Source of the DNA: Tethya wilhelma
Taxonomy: Eukaryota > Porifera > Demospongiae > Tethyida > Tethyidae
NCBI GenBank assembly: GCA_964030475.1
Contig: CAXIPT010000006.1
Coordinates: 405,231 to 469,230, forward strand
Direction of reading: 5' to 3'
Length of the DNA stretch: 64,000 bases
Made by a program: the position numbers and the translations under genes. The notes below the pieces were generated by a model that did no database searches, was not told the origin of the DNA, and worked only from the letters and a program-made list of their open reading frames with translations. Within the stretch, counting starts at the first letter, position 1. Each line of letters opens with the position of its first letter. This document shows, piece by piece, positions 9,852 through 21,894 of the stretch.

Positions 9852-12559
9852 AAGAATTTTTTCATATTTCTCTACTGTTTTCTTTGCTCTCTCTAGATTC
9901 ATCTTGTCTTGTTCTTTCTTATCTTTTCTTTCTCTTAGTTTCAGTTGTAATTGCATGACTCCCATCATTAGGGTGAGTAGCTGCTGCTCTTTTGCGTCAT
10001 CTTCTTTCATTTCTTCAGCTGAGGGTTGCTCTGATTTACGATGATTGGAGTCCAACTCCTCTCGTAACTTTTCCATCGCTCTTTCTTGTGCAGCAATCTT
10101 TTCTGAAAGTTGCCTGATCTCTTTCTCCTTGTCTGTCAGTTCTTGAGTGCATGACTGGATCTCTTCTTTCTTCTTGCTTGCCTCCTCCATAGCAATATCT
10201 CGCTGAATCTATAAAAGTAACAAACCATCATGTATGTCAGCACATGGAACATTGACTAGCAGAATTTATAATAAGATCCATTAATGTCAGCACAGTCATG
10301 CAAGTAACATGTATCGTCTTGTTTTACTTACCTCAACTTCTTTCAGATACTCTTCATGTGACACAGATGCAGCACTTTGTTCCATTAATTTCCTATTCAT
10401 CTCTTCTTGTTGTTCATCAAATGACTCTCTCAATTTCTTTACTTCTGTTTCCAGCTCAAACACTCGATCAGACTTGGCACTCAACTCTTTCATCATTCTG
10501 GCTAGCTCTGTTTCTTTATCCTTGAGCTGTTTCTTGGTGGAATCAAGTTCCTTTTCTTTCTGAGCCAATTGAACTTCAAGAGATTTGATCTGTTCAGTTT
10601 TCTCCTCCAGCAAATTCTCTACTAGTTGTAGTTCGTCTTTATTTGCTGTCTGTTTCATTTTCTGGAACATTTTCAATTCTTCATTTCGACGTTCGAGTTG
10701 AAATTGTAGAAATTCTGTTTCTTCCTTTAACATTTTGACTTTGTGTTGGAGCAGTGGTACTTCTTTTGAAATCTCCTTTTCCAATTTTTGACTCGATGCA
10801 CTTTGATGCTGTTTTGTTTGCTGTAATTCTTTTGTTTTCTCTGAGAGCCTTTGTTCACTCTCCATGAGCTTAGAGGAGGCACTGTCTTTAGCAGGAGGCA
10901 CAGCTAAATGAAATGCTTCTAGCAAACCTGCAAGTTAATGTGTGAATTAGTAAGAACATGAAAATGTCCATAATATTTTAATTTTACGTTTTGCGGAGCA
11001 AACCGTCAAATTTTTTGACCATCAATATTTCCGTCTATACGGTATTATACTATGTAAATAATAATACACCTTACCATATTTCTCAGCTAAACTCTTAGCA
11101 AGGTTTCTCATTCCAATATTGACCAGGGCTGGGATTAGTTTGGTCCAAGTAGGCTTCTCCAGCTGTTCCCACTGAATCAGCATCTCCAATCGACACTTCT
11201 CCACTGTCCTACGGTCTTCACGAATGGCCAACAGTTGGTGTGTAGGTATCTTCAGCTGAACACCTAGTTCAAACCATGTAATGACTTCATCTAGCTCCAC
11301 TTGAAGATTTGCTAACTCAGCACTATCAGCACCACCTACAATAATGTGGTATGGAATTGTCAATGGCATTGTATAGTTTGCACTACGTACATACATGTTC
11401 TAATATACATCAGCACACTGTGACACACATACTTTTGTTGCTAGGAGCTTGAGTGGTAGAATCATTCTGAGAATCAGAGGAGGTGTTGGTGACTTCCTGA
11501 GGTGTACTATGCACCATGGCTTGATCACCTGCAGATTATCAGAAAAGAGGTGCCACAATTATTCCTGGTCTCTCTTGTATACACACTGCAACCAATACCA
11601 CCACAATGGGAGTAGTAAGGAAAGACAAGGAATTTAATTATGAGTGCATGTATAGTTAGTCCAATGTTTTTTTTTGGAATTCTATTGTAGACATTTATCG
11701 TCCATCATGCATCTAACTCTCAGTTAGTGTTATCTTGAACTAAATCTCTCTCACTTGGCATTGTGTGTTTAGAATAAAAGGACAATACTGAGAGTGCATC
11801 ATGTGATTGATAAGTGATAAGGTGTCTTATGGTGGCAGGTCACTATAATGTTTTTGTAGCAAAATTATTGACATGCACTATAGCTGTATGTGCCACTGAT
11901 AATCATGCTGCATGTATACAGACACATACACAGTCAGTCTTGTGGGTCAGACGTCCGAGAGGGGGAAAGGGATGTCTAGTAAAAGTGGCCTAGTTTTTGT
12001 TTGCAATCGCGAAATGTTGTAACCTCCAATCAGATTTCAGTATTTTGTAATTTTGAACTAAATGAGGTAAAATTTTCCGCCAAATTTGAAACCAACCAAC
12101 CAGATCGTTAATTCTTGTCATGTGAGACCGTAGCACTGTATAGTCATAGACTGATAGTCCAAGAACAGTCCACGCCCATAAGCTTTGTAAGACTGAACTT
12201 TCACTGTTTGCGTGTAGAAGATAGCTCAAACTCATGATTACTTCACACTGGAGTACACTAAGAAGAAAGCTGCAGCTAAACTATAAAAGTCTTCTGGCAA
12301 AGATTTTATTTTTTTACGTGACAATTAACATGACCTTAATTACGTCACACTAATGAAATTCTGATTGCATGCACACAAAAACTACGAGGACACTTTTACC
12401 AGACGTCCTTCCCCCCCCCTCTCAGACGTCTGGCCCACTAGACTAATACACAGTCATGTTATACACTCACCACTCATATCAGCAGCACTAGGGGGTGGCT
12501 TGGTGAACAAGGCATTGGTGAAATCAAGTATTTTGCTTCGTTTCCATCTCTCAAACATA
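9852..12559 (-). pseudogene. Death-domain/coiled-coil protein copy C (3' part intact, 5' part interrupted)
   Basis: Exons on the minus strand: the tail of the Lys-Pro exon (12471-12559), 11433-11528 (linker), 11075-11335 (death domain, 261 nt), 10332-10927 and 9852-10208 (coiled coils). All are open and phases agree. The first exon matches copies A and E only up to the single N at 12560; beyond it the sequence is unrelated although the frame happens to stay open. The Lys-Pro part and most of the N-terminal domain are therefore missing here. No SH3 exon is seen downstream. The pair C/E is inverted and shares introns, including a transposon in intron 1. Called broken because of the junction; the true locus could be intact. 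Confidence 0.68.
11936..12444. mobile_element. Inverted-repeat element in intron 1 of copy C
   Basis: The left end carries 'gtgggtcagacgtccgagag' and the right end its inverted form with 'cagacgtctggcccactag', giving inverted repeats of roughly 50 bp. It lies about 25 bp from the exon border at 12471. The same element sits at the same place in copy E (19559-19845), so it was inserted before the C/E duplication. An open frame of 81 codons at 11990-12235 on the minus strand has no recognisable domain. Confidence 0.75.
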
Positions 12560-12560
12560 N

Positions 12561-12984
12561 AATGCATTGCCTTCTTGTCAATCAATTCCTTATCATAACC
12601 CTCTGTAACTCGTCGTTTTTCTTCTTCTTCCACTCTTAGTTTCCAAAAGCATTCATAGCAGTAGTGTTTTCCTATAACAAAGTAAATACTTGCTTCAATA
12701 TACCCACCAATTACAGGTTGAAAAATGAGAGCAGCCAGTCCGAAAGTTAGAAATGTAGCTATTCCAACAGCTGCACTAGTTACTACACCTAGTACAACCA
12801 GACCAGCGATAATCAATGCTCTTTCATTAACGTTAAATTTGTTTATTCGATAATATGGTTTACTACCATCTTCAGGTGTATAAACGGTAACCTTCACTTT
12901 GTCTACCAGTCGATCCATTTCTTCATCATAGTCACCTGAACATTTGGGTAGTTTCAAATGACAAACATGACACTCAGTATCCAT
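12561..12984 (-). CDS. Unrecognised membrane protein with Cys pairs (partial)
   Basis: From ATG at 12984 the frame reads MDTECHVCHLKL, an acidic stretch, two adjacent hydrophobic segments (about residues 55-80 and 85-105), then HYCYECFWK and a charged tail running into the N at 12560. The CxxC at each side of the hydrophobic part could bind a metal, with the segments forming a hairpin in a membrane; this is inference. An upstream in-frame TTG exists but no other ATG is seen. Beyond the N the frame continues into copy C, but homology to other copies breaks exactly there, so I treat it as a separate gene cut by an assembly join. Family unknown. Confidence 0.55.
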
Positions 12985-13002
12985 AGCTGTGTATAGATTC
13001 AA

Positions 13003-13628
13003 AGTAACTGTTCTTAAACTATAGCATATGGCTATATAGCCTCTGATAACAATGAACGGTACCTATTTCTCTCTTCTTAAGTATTATTCTAAACTTGGTT
13101 GCCTCTAAAAATGGAAATTGTCTATTTTTACCACAGATTGCACGATATTGTTGCTTTAGAAAAATGTTCATTAAAATTTTGTTGACGATAACTAATCATG
13201 AATATTATTGTCTGAAGGGGAAAGAATTTTATCGATGCAACTACATGACATTATGGTAAAATTCATTAAGCCTGACTCAAGAACAATGACGCTCAATCCT
13301 TTCAAGAGGAAAAAGAATTGAGGCTCTTGCACGCATACATGTGAGTAATATCCATATATATATATATATACGTACTAGCCTCTGTGTACCCATGTCCAAT
13401 TGAGCTTACATGGTGAATTTGTTGTATAAGCAGTTATACTAATGAGATTCTATCACCTTCATACAATAACATTCATGATCAGTGATTTCAACAACATCAC
13501 CATAAAAACAATTAATTATATAATAACATGTAACATACATGCATATGGTAAAAAAAAATAGTGCACCGCTGTGTTATTTTTAGTATTTTCTTTTTATAGA
13601 TGCTGTTGTCCTCTGTAGCTATATATAC
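13003..13628. other. Intergenic stretch without recognisable gene
   Basis: Low-GC sequence with a short (TA)n run near 13356. No open frame with domain-like composition and no clear repeat arms were found. Confidence 0.5.
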
Positions 13629-14003
13629 AAGTATAATAAAAATTTTATAAAAATGAGAAGTGTAGGAATGGGCAGTGCGGTAAAAAGCAATGAAACAAGG
13701 CAAGTCTCTGAATTTCGGCACATGACTACTTCATTTTCATGAGTCAATTGCAAGTTTGAATTTCATTGATATCATTAAATGATAATTGTCAGCCATTGGC
13801 TCATGAGTCACTGCAAGCAATCACTTGATTAATTTAGATAAAGTAACAAGCATGTAGAGTGTAGGTACACAGTAGCGTATGAGAGTTGAGTACAAAAAAT
13901 GAAGTAGTCATGTGCCGAAATTCAGAGACTTGCCTTGTTTCATTGCTTTTTACCGCACTGCCCATTCCTACACTTCTCATTTTTATAAAATTTTTACTAC
14001 TTG
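13629..14003. mobile_element. Inverted-repeat element with about 110-bp arms
   Basis: Arm 13629-13740 contains 'aatgggcagtgcggtaaaaa', and its inverted copy occupies about 13895-14003, ending in 'cactgcccattcctacact'. The centre (13741-13890) has no coding potential. A second full copy lies at 15492-15841, a half copy at 9575-9690 and a worn copy near 33715-33870. Length and structure fit a miniature inverted-repeat element; target-site duplications are not clear. Confidence 0.8.
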
Positions 14004-14326
14004 TTCATTCACTTTTTTAAACACTACAGTGTGGAGACTATTAGAGACTGGTTAGTCCCTACAAAAAGCTTGAGTAGCAGCACTACATTAAATGGAGGAG
14101 GCTAATGCGCATGCGCATAATAATGCCACGTGGATAATGACCTTTGAACTCTACAAAAAGATGGCTACATTGAAGTACATGAATTTATACTCTCAGTTTC
14201 AAAGCTTTCTAGTTTTTGTTTAGGCTTATTTGTGATGAAAACGAGTATCAAGGAATGTAGTACCTATGAAAAGAACTTACTTTGTGCTGTCAAAGTTGGC
14301 TCAACACATTCTGGTTCTCTGGAAAT

Positions 14327-14391
14327 NNNNNNNNNNNNNNNNNNNNNNNNNNNNNNNNNNNNNNNNNNNNNNNNNNNNNNNNNNNNNNNNN
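14327..14391. other. Assembly gap (65 N)
   Basis: A run of 65 N. The left flank is the dispersed repeat also seen at 1-120; the right flank is the Mutator-like element mirrored at 21895-22240. The two sides are different repeats, so the gap replaces a repeat-repeat junction. Confidence 0.95.
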
Positions 14392-15491
14392 GGATGTATT
14401 TCTACCTATCTATCACTTTGAATTAGTTTTTGTGGTATTTCAAGACACAGACATTCACCACTGACAATTTTGTCAACTTTGCCAACGCAGATGTTGGTTG
14501 TAAGCTTCTTGATCTAATGAGGTACTACTCGATTAGTTTCTCTACAACTACTAAGTCTAAATAGGCTCACAGAAGCTTTCTAAGAGACCCTAGAACTCGT
14601 TTAGCGTTCGATATACATACGTCATCTATCACACCCACAAATCTTCTCAAAACCATGTGGTTTCACGGCGATAATTACGCGCATGCGCAAACAGTGTGTA
14701 CCAGGCCCTCTTTTGGGCCTGGGGACGAGGCTAGCGCATTATATGCATGCAACCACGTGTTCTATTGACGACCTTTACCTACATCAAAAGGCTAAATAGA
14801 AAGTATGGTATTTTATATCGAGAGTTTCAAAGCTGCCTAGATTTTGTTTGCTGCCTTTTCGCCAGCAAACGAGTCGAAAAGGACGTACTGTGCATCAAAT
14901 GAAGTCCCACTGTATGGTCAAAGTTGGCTCAATGCCTTTTGTTTGTCTGGAAATCGCGTTCAAGTAAGTCAGTTAGGAAGGAAGGAAGGAAGGGGAGAAC
15001 AAAATTGCACTGTTGTGGCTTCTCGCCAGCGTTCTCTCCAGAGTGCTCCAGAAACTTTCTGCCAGTTTTCTTGGTTAATACATTAAGCAAACTGTCTGGG
15101 GGAGGCTATTAAATGCATTTGAAGGCTTAGCTTTCTTTCCCTGAAAGTTTACAAGCATGAACATTTTCAAAATTTGTATTGTGTCAATGGGACAGTCGGC
15201 CCATTCCTACTATACGTACTACCGTACGTATGATAGCTACAGTTATATAGCTGTATGCTTATAACTAAGAATGTTTAATAATTATTATCGTGCAACCACG
15301 CAGGCAGTGTATAGTACATGAATGGGTATATATACTCAGCAAAAGTAATGTATTATATTTTACTCTGAATATCGGGATGCATGCAGGACTCTTTTCACAC
15401 ACTAGCTCATCTTAAATCATAATAATACAATTGCAATGAGTGTGGCTTAGTACTTCACTTGCCACGCTCTTTACTTGTCTTTAAAGTTATT

Positions 15492-15841
15492 AACAAGTAG
15501 TAAAAATTTTATAAAAATGAGAAGTGCACGAGTGGGCAGTGCGTTAAAAAGCAATGAAACAAGGCAAGTCTCTGAATTTCAGCACATGATTACTTCATTT
15601 TTATTAGTCAATTCATGCAAGTTATAAATGTTAGTCATTTGGCTCATGAGTCAATGTAAGCAATCACTTGACTAATCTGGATGAAATAATAAGTATGTAG
15701 AATGTAGGTACACAGTATAACATTTGAGAGTCGGTTACAAAAAAAAAAGTAGTCATAATTATGCCGAAATTCAGAGACTTGCCTTGTTTCATTGCTTTTT
15801 AACGCACTGCCCATTCCTACACTTCTCATTTTTATAAAATT
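15492..15841. mobile_element. Second full copy of the 'gggcagtgcg' inverted-repeat element
   Basis: Arms at 15492-15600 and about 15735-15841 match each other in inverted orientation and match those at 13629-14003. The centre is shorter. It is inserted between two copies of the 480-bp repeat. Confidence 0.8.
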
Positions 15842-16430
15842 TATTCATTCACTTTTTTAACACCAAGGTGCTTAATTGCATGAAGACAGTCACACAACAG
15901 AGACTACAAATGCGCATGCGCATGCGCTATATAGACATATGCAAACCACGTGGTCTATTGACGACCTTTACCCATAACAAAAATGGCTAATTTAAGTAAA
16001 AAATACAGTATTTTATATCAAGAATTTCAAAGCTGCCTAGATTTAGTTTGCTGCCTTTTCGCTAGCAAACAAGTCGAAAAGGACGTACTCTGCATGAAAT
16101 GAAGTCTTTCTATATAGTCAAAGTTGGCTGGATGTCTTCTGTTTGTCTGGAAATCACGTTCAAGTAAGTCAGTTAGGAAGAAAGAAGGAAGGAAGGAGAA
16201 AACTAATTTGCACTCTTGTGGCTTCTCCCTAGCCCTCTCTCCAGAGTGCTCTAGAAACTTTCTGCCAGTTTTCTTGGTTAATATATACAGTAAGTAAACT
16301 GTCTGTGGGAGGCTATTAAATGCATTTGAAAATTCTTTCCTTGAAAGTTTATTAGCATGAACATTTTGTATTGTGTCAATGGGACAGTTGGCCCATTCCT
16401 ACTATACGTACTACCGTACCGCGCGGAAAA

Positions 16431-17719
16431 TTTTGGGGTGCCACGCCCACTTTTGGGTCATGTGATCGATACCGTGACCTTTGAACTATTGCTGAAAGCA
16501 AACTGCTGAGCGCTTTCGATCAACCTAGCGTGAACTAAACGGTTCTGAAGTTTGTTTATCAAGAGCTTAGACATAAATGAGCTTGGAAAATAGCTTCTAA
16601 CAACAAACAAGTAAGAAAAAGTGATTCTAAAGGCTTGATTACTTATTATTAAATCCAATTATTGTATTCTTGCGCTTTCGGTCAGCGGCAAAGGGGGTGC
16701 TCGAGCACCCAAAGCTCTCCCCCTGGCTACGCCACTGATATTAACTTACTACATTAAGATCTGTGCACTGCAGGCATCGATCTGTATTACCCCAAATGTG
16801 GGAAATTTCACTGTCATATGGTTTTAGGTTACCGCGAAAAATAAAAACGTGAAATTTAAGTAAAATTTACAACCCATTCCCACGTATTTCTTTCACTATA
16901 CATCGTGAAAAATAGATAACATAGAAAAATATAATATTAACACAATGTCATGAAAATTTCCTATACTGTATACTGTATTTTCTTATTGTGATATAATTAT
17001 ATTTAAAGGAACTGTGTCACTATATAAGCGGTGTTTTATTACTAAAAATAAAATGTGTGACATTTTATGATGTTCTATGACCGTTTGTGACGTTTTTTGT
17101 TTTGTTTCTTGCGCGATCTGGGTACCACGCCCGGGTATTAGCCCCGTGTATGTATACGTATAATAATTGTGCATTTGTCAGCAAAAAATGTCACAAAACG
17201 TCACGCATTTTAAATTTGGTAACAAAACAGTGCTTATATAGTGACACAGTTCCTTTAACAATGTTTCTGTCGGCAAAGTCATATTCCAATCCTCTTTGTC
17301 AGTTGTTGGCAAGCTAATAATCTAATGAATAATCCCTTCCCCCTTTCCCCTCCGTAGAAATCTGGAATGTTAGTTTGTATGGCCTTATAGTAATTGTAAA
17401 AACAAAGCNTTTGTGTAAAAATCTGGACAGAAAAGTTGATATTTTGTGTCTTTTGCAAGTTGGAAATTTCCCTAGCAACGCGGTGCGTGGGCATGACCGA
17501 CCACCCTTAATAAAAAAATATATACCCACCATCATAAAAAAAATGCAAGTTTTCACTGAATGCTGGCTATCACTTAGTAATAATTATTAAAACTTGATAC
17601 GAAGCTAGTTATCGTATTGAATCAATCAGAAAAATTGAGGACTGGTTTCTCCACATCAACAAACAGTCCATTGCTCATGATCAACGTGATGCCTGTATGT
17701 ACTAACAGTCTTTACTCAC
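16431..17719. other. Gene-free stretch with element ends and a single N
   Basis: No gene seen. Near 16683-16738 there is a hairpin and an end 'ctggctacgccactg' that resembles a hAT terminus, without a visible partner. A TTAA-flanked element sits at 17007-17254. A single N lies at 17409 in the area where C-terminal reductase exons would be expected downstream of 17720 on the minus strand. Confidence 0.5.
17007..17254. mobile_element. TTAA-flanked inverted-repeat element
   Basis: The ends 'aggaactgtgtcactatata' (17007) and its inverted counterpart finishing 'gtgacacagttcct' (17254) are flanked on both sides by TTAA (17003-17006 and 17255-17258). A TTAA target duplication is characteristic of piggyBac-like and some Kolobok elements. 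248 bp, no coding capacity. Sub-terminal 'gtgacattt' and 'aaatgtcac' extend the palindrome. Confidence 0.85.
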
Positions 17720-18633
17720 TTATAAATCCATTCATTGACAGCATCTATCTCTCCTCTCAGACTCTCAGGGTAAAGGTCTATCTTCCTCTGTTCCTCAGTC
17801 TTACAAAACTCATTGAACTCAGAATTGAGCATTCTAATGATCTCGGAGCTTTCATTGCTCACAATAGTGTTGGTCTTCTTGTCCCAGAGAACAGGAACTG
17901 TGAACCTACCCTGAGGGGGTGGGAAATGATTGGTAAGACTGAATCTCTCTCTCACAACGGCATCAAAATTATCGGACCATTAGTATTTTGGTATCATGGT
18001 TAATATTTTGAAAGACGTGGCTAGAGTACCGGTAGTCCGTATACTTTCCTATTGCTTTTGTATTGCAGAATTACGTAATATACAGTATCCGGATTTTGCC
18101 GGTGCTGCATTAAAGTACCGGCACCATTGACTGCAATATATTTAGCTTAGTTTACGGTGACCGGTACTCTAGCCACAGCATATTTTGAAACATAGATAAC
18201 AGCAATTTTCGTCAAAAAAATTGGACTCGACCATACAAAGATGATACTTATATTCTTTTTTCAAGAAAGATGTTTGCGCAATAATAGACACATACCTGAT
18301 AGTCTTTGTCAGCCTTGAAGTAGACCTCACTGAGGTGGGTGAAGCCATTCACTGTGTCCTCTGTCCTCCACCCCTTGGCGCCGAGGAAGTGCTGCACCAC
18401 ATCAACTGTGATGATATCCTCAAGTCGGACTGTCCGTTCAGCTTGCGAACGATGAGTGTCCGATTGGCCCACGGACAAGCGTAGGACACGTACAGATGGT
18501 ACCTTCCTGGTTCGGCTTTGAATCCACTGCTGCCGTCTCGCGTGATCCAGTTTCTAAAGCTGGACGGCTTGCGGACGAATTCACCCTTTGGGTTGGTGTG
18601 TACCACGAAGCGCTCCTGGGCAGGCTGTGACAT
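17720..18633 (-). pseudogene. Glutathionyl-hydroquinone reductase copy 1, N-terminal half, frameshifted
   Basis: Exons on the minus strand: 18296-18633 (ATG at 18633) and 17720-17910. The first exon begins MSQPAQER, then NWITRDGSSGFKAEPGRYHLYVSYACPWANR, where the Cys of CPWA is the catalytic position in this Xi-class GST family (bacterial YqjG, yeast ECM4), which reduces glutathionyl-hydroquinones. The second exon has TVPVLWDKK and NESSEIIRMLNSEF, also family hallmarks. Compared with copy 2 there is a net 8-base insertion near 18425-18436, breaking the frame, and an in-frame 24-base deletion nearby. The C-terminal helical half is absent downstream; a single N at 17409 lies on that side. Divergent from copy E (start 18882), about 250 bp apart. 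Confidence 0.82.
18017..18176. mobile_element. 160-bp inverted-repeat element in reductase copy 1 intron
   Basis: Ends 'gtggctagagtaccgg' and 'ccggtactctagccac' are exact inverted repeats, with further 'ccggca' and 'tgccgg' matches inside. It is absent from the equivalent intron of copy 2 at 23659-23961, supporting insertion. No coding capacity. Confidence 0.75.
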
Positions 18634-18881
18634 GATAGCTGGAGTTAGAACCAGAACTGTTCAACACTTCACAGTTACTAGCCAGAGCAAAAGACGCTTC
18701 AGTTCTCAATTTATTTGCTTACATGTAAAATGGAAATGATCGTCGTAGTAATAAACTTCAACTACAGCCAGGTATAATCAGTGCGCATGCGTGAAACGTG
18801 CAGGAAAAAAGGGGCGTATCTGAGAAGCAGAAAAAAAGGGGGCGTATCTCCGTATGGTGCTATTTTGTCGTTGCTATCGAT

Positions 18882-21349
18882 ATGATGTCTGGTATAAAGC
18901 CTAAGCCAAAACCCAAGCCAAAACCTAAACCTAAACCTAAGCCTAGCTCGAGATCTGCTAGCTCTGGTGATGAGGTCAATCTTCACTCCTCCTGCTACAG
19001 TGACTTCTTTCTCCTGAGGACTCCTATCACCATCAATGGAAGTCCAGCTGAGATCAAGACAGTCAATGGAGAGCCAGTGTTGACGAGAGGCATCTCTGTC
19101 AAACTGTCAACCATCTTACACCAAGCAGTGTCTCCTGTAGCAAGCAAGCATGGAGTCTATTCAGTTGAAACTTTCTATTATGAACAAGTAGCTTTGTTTC
19201 TCACCAAGTTTGAATCAAACTCCTCCTTGAAGAAGTTTTTGGTAGACAAAGAAGACATACAGAAGGAACTTTCGTCAGCAATTGCCAATCTTTTTGTGAA
19301 AGAAAAAAGCAAGTCTTCAAAACAGCCCCAATCTTCACAATCAGCTCCTTCCATGGAACTATATATTCGAAGTAGATGTCAAGGTGAAGGTTTACCTGGT
19401 GACCCCAGCTGTAGGATGGCCAGAAGTGGTAAATGCTGCAAACTGCAATTTTATGTTTGAGAGATGGAAACGAAGCAAAATACTTGATTTCACCAATGCC
19501 ATGTTTACCAAGCCACCCCCTAGTGCTGCTGATATGAGTGGTGAGTGTAAAACATAACTCTAGTGGGCCAGACGTCTGAGAGGGGGGAAAAGGACGTCTG
19601 GTAAAAGTGGCCTGTGGACTGTTCTTGGACTATGACTATACAATGCTATACAGTCTCACATGACAAGAACGATCTGGTTGGTTAGTTGGTTTCAAATTTG
19701 GTGGGAAATTTTATTTCATTTAATTTGAAATTACAGAATACTGAAATCTGATTAGAGGTTACAACATTCCGCGATTGCAAACAAAAACTAGGCCACTTTT
19801 ACTAGACATCCTTTTCCCCCTCTCGGACGTCTGGCCCACAAGACTAACTGTATGTGTGTCTGTATACTTGCAGCATGATTATCTGTGGCACATATAGTGC
19901 ATGTCAATAATTTTGCTACACAAACATTATAGCATACCCCAGTGACCTGCCACCATAATACATCTTATCACTTATCAATCACATGATACACTCTCAGTAT
20001 TGTCCTTGTATACTAAACGCACAATGCCATGTGAGAGAGATTTAAGATAACACTAACTGAGAGTTAGATGCATGATGCATAATGTCTACAATAGAATTAC
20101 ACAAAAAACATTGGACTTACAAACATGTACTCATAATTAAATTCCTTTTCTTTCCCTACTACTCCCATTGTGGTGATATTGGTTGCAGTGTGTATACAAG
20201 AGAGACCATGAATAGTTGTGGCATGTCTTTGTGATAATCTGCAGGTGATCAAGCCATGGTTTCCACCACCTCTCTGGGTAGTACACCTCAGGAAGTCACC
20301 AACACCTCCTCCGATTCTCAGAATGATTCTACCACTCAAACTCCTAGCAACAAACGTATGTGTGTCACAGTGTGCTGATGTATATTAGAACATGTATGTA
20401 CGCAGTGCAAACTGTATACAATGCCATTGACAATTCCATACCACATTATTATAGGTGGTGCTGATAGTGCTGAGTTAGCAAATCTTCAAGTGGAGCTAGA
20501 TGAAGTCATTACATGGTTTGAACTAGGTGTTCAGCTGGAGATACCTACACACCAACTGTTGGCCATTCGTGAAGACCGTAGGACAGTGGAGAAGTGTCGA
20601 TTGGAGATGCTGATTCAGTGGGAACAGCTGGAGAAGCCTACTTGGACCAAACTAATCTCAGCCCTGGTCAATATTGGAATGAGAAACCTTGCTAAGAGTT
20701 TAGCTGAGAAATATGGTAAGGTGTATTATTATTCACATAGTATAATACTGTATAGACGGAAATATTGACAGTCAAAATATTTGACGGTTTGCTCTTCAGA
20801 ACATAAAATTAAAACATTGACGAATTAAAATTTTACGATTTGCACGTGTGCATAATACATTCATATACTGCGCCCAAAATATTGGCAGATTTAAATATGA
20901 TAATTAATTTTGGACTTTGGCCGTCAAACCGTTAAATTAAAATCCCCATCAATATTTCCGGCTATTATAATACAGTATTATGGACATTTTTATGACTAAT
21001 ATTATTCACGCATTAATTTGCAGGTTTGCTAGAAGCATTTCATTTAGCTGTGCCTCCTGCTAAAGACAGTGCCTCCTCTAAGCTCATGGAGAGTGAACAA
21101 AGGCTCTCAGAGAAAACAAAGGAATTGAAAAATTGTAAAAAAAGTCAAAATGCTACAAGTCAAAAATTGGAGAAGGAGGTTTCAGAGGAAGTACCACTGC
21201 TCCAGCACAGAGTCAAGACACTGAAGAAACAAACTGAATTTCTGAAGATGCAACTCAAACAAAGACACAGAGAGTTGGAAATGTTTGAAAAGATGATGCA
21301 GTCAGCAGAAGAAGATGAGATCCAAACACTTGACAAACTACTGAAAGAG
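18882..21349 (+). pseudogene. Death-domain/coiled-coil protein copy E, frameshifted and truncated
   Basis: Exons: 18882-19540 (MMSGIK, Lys-Pro run, then the unrecognised N-terminal domain), 20245-20355 (linker), 20455-20715 (death domain, 261 nt), and 21024 to the single N at 21350 (coiled coil, cut mid-exon). Exon 1 is uninterrupted where copy A carries its transposon, so E defines the ancestral site. Near 19352-19380, just after a Ser-Met-Glu, E is 4 bases longer than A; the frame shifts and the conserved tail with FERWKRSKILDF is read only in another frame. With the frameshift and missing 3' end this copy is probably not functional as assembled. Introns match copy C in inverted orientation. 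Confidence 0.78.
19559..19845. mobile_element. Deletion derivative of the copy C intron element
   Basis: Inverted ends 'gtgggccagacgtctgagag' and 'cggacgtctggcccacaag' match those at 11936-12444. Here about 215 internal bases are missing after the left arm. It begins about 20 bp after the exon border at 19540, the same location as in copy C. Confidence 0.75.
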
Positions 21350-21350
21350 N

Positions 21351-21894
21351 TGTCAGTAGTTGAGTATTTTCCTATTTCCTATTTCCATTTCCTCATTTCC
21401 TATTTCCTATTTCCATTTCCACATTTCCTATTCCTCCTTTTAGGCCAACCCCCTTTCCATTCTGCAAACGCAAATTGAATCACGTGCGGTTGCCAGGAAG
21501 TCACGTTACTTTCCGCATATATATTGTATACAGGGCAATGGCGCATTCGATACTCTCTTTCCTTGGTTTATTATATACTCTTGGTATAGCTTACATTGCT
21601 AAAATTCAGCAAAACAGTAAAATTGGCCATTTTATATTGGATCGCTCGACCTCAATGATATGACGGCTTTGTTTGAGACACTGCTACCTGCAATCAGCTC
21701 CTCTCTTGGAATATTAATAGTAAGAGAACTGAACTTTCTGATCTCCAGATTGGGTAGCTCTCCTACAAGATTACAGGTTGTTTTGAGCTGCCGTCCGTGA
21801 TGTGATTTTTTGGGCCGACTATTGATTATTTCGGACACACCATTTAATTGTGCCAGAAAGCGTTACAGAAAGGGGGTGGGGCTAGATGTTTGCA
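21351..21894. other. Stretch after the single N: TTTCCTA repeats and an arm-like repeat
   Basis: No gene. From about 21362 to 21440 there are irregular repeats of a TTTCCTA-like heptamer. From 21480 to 21600 the sequence resembles one arm of the hairpin at 8885-9307. Nothing continues the coiled-coil exon of copy E that stops at the N. Confidence 0.55.

Larger units (their letters stand above)
14035..16430. repeat. Cluster of dispersed repeats between copies C and E
   Basis: No gene. Two direct copies of an approximately 480-bp unit lie at about 14750-15230 and 15935-16410, each running from 'ctattgacgacctttacc' to 'cccattcctactatacgta'. A third partial copy at 14035-14326 is cut by the gap 14327-14391. 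The stretch 14392-14735 is the inverted counterpart of 21895-22240, part of a Mutator-like element ending in 'gacgaggcta'. An inverted-repeat element (15492-15841) is inserted between the two direct copies. GCATGCGC motifs recur at several edges. Confidence 0.65.

Noticed and set aside
16683..16738. A second hAT element judged from its 'ctggctacgccactg' end
   Set aside because: No matching opposite terminus or target duplication could be found nearby.
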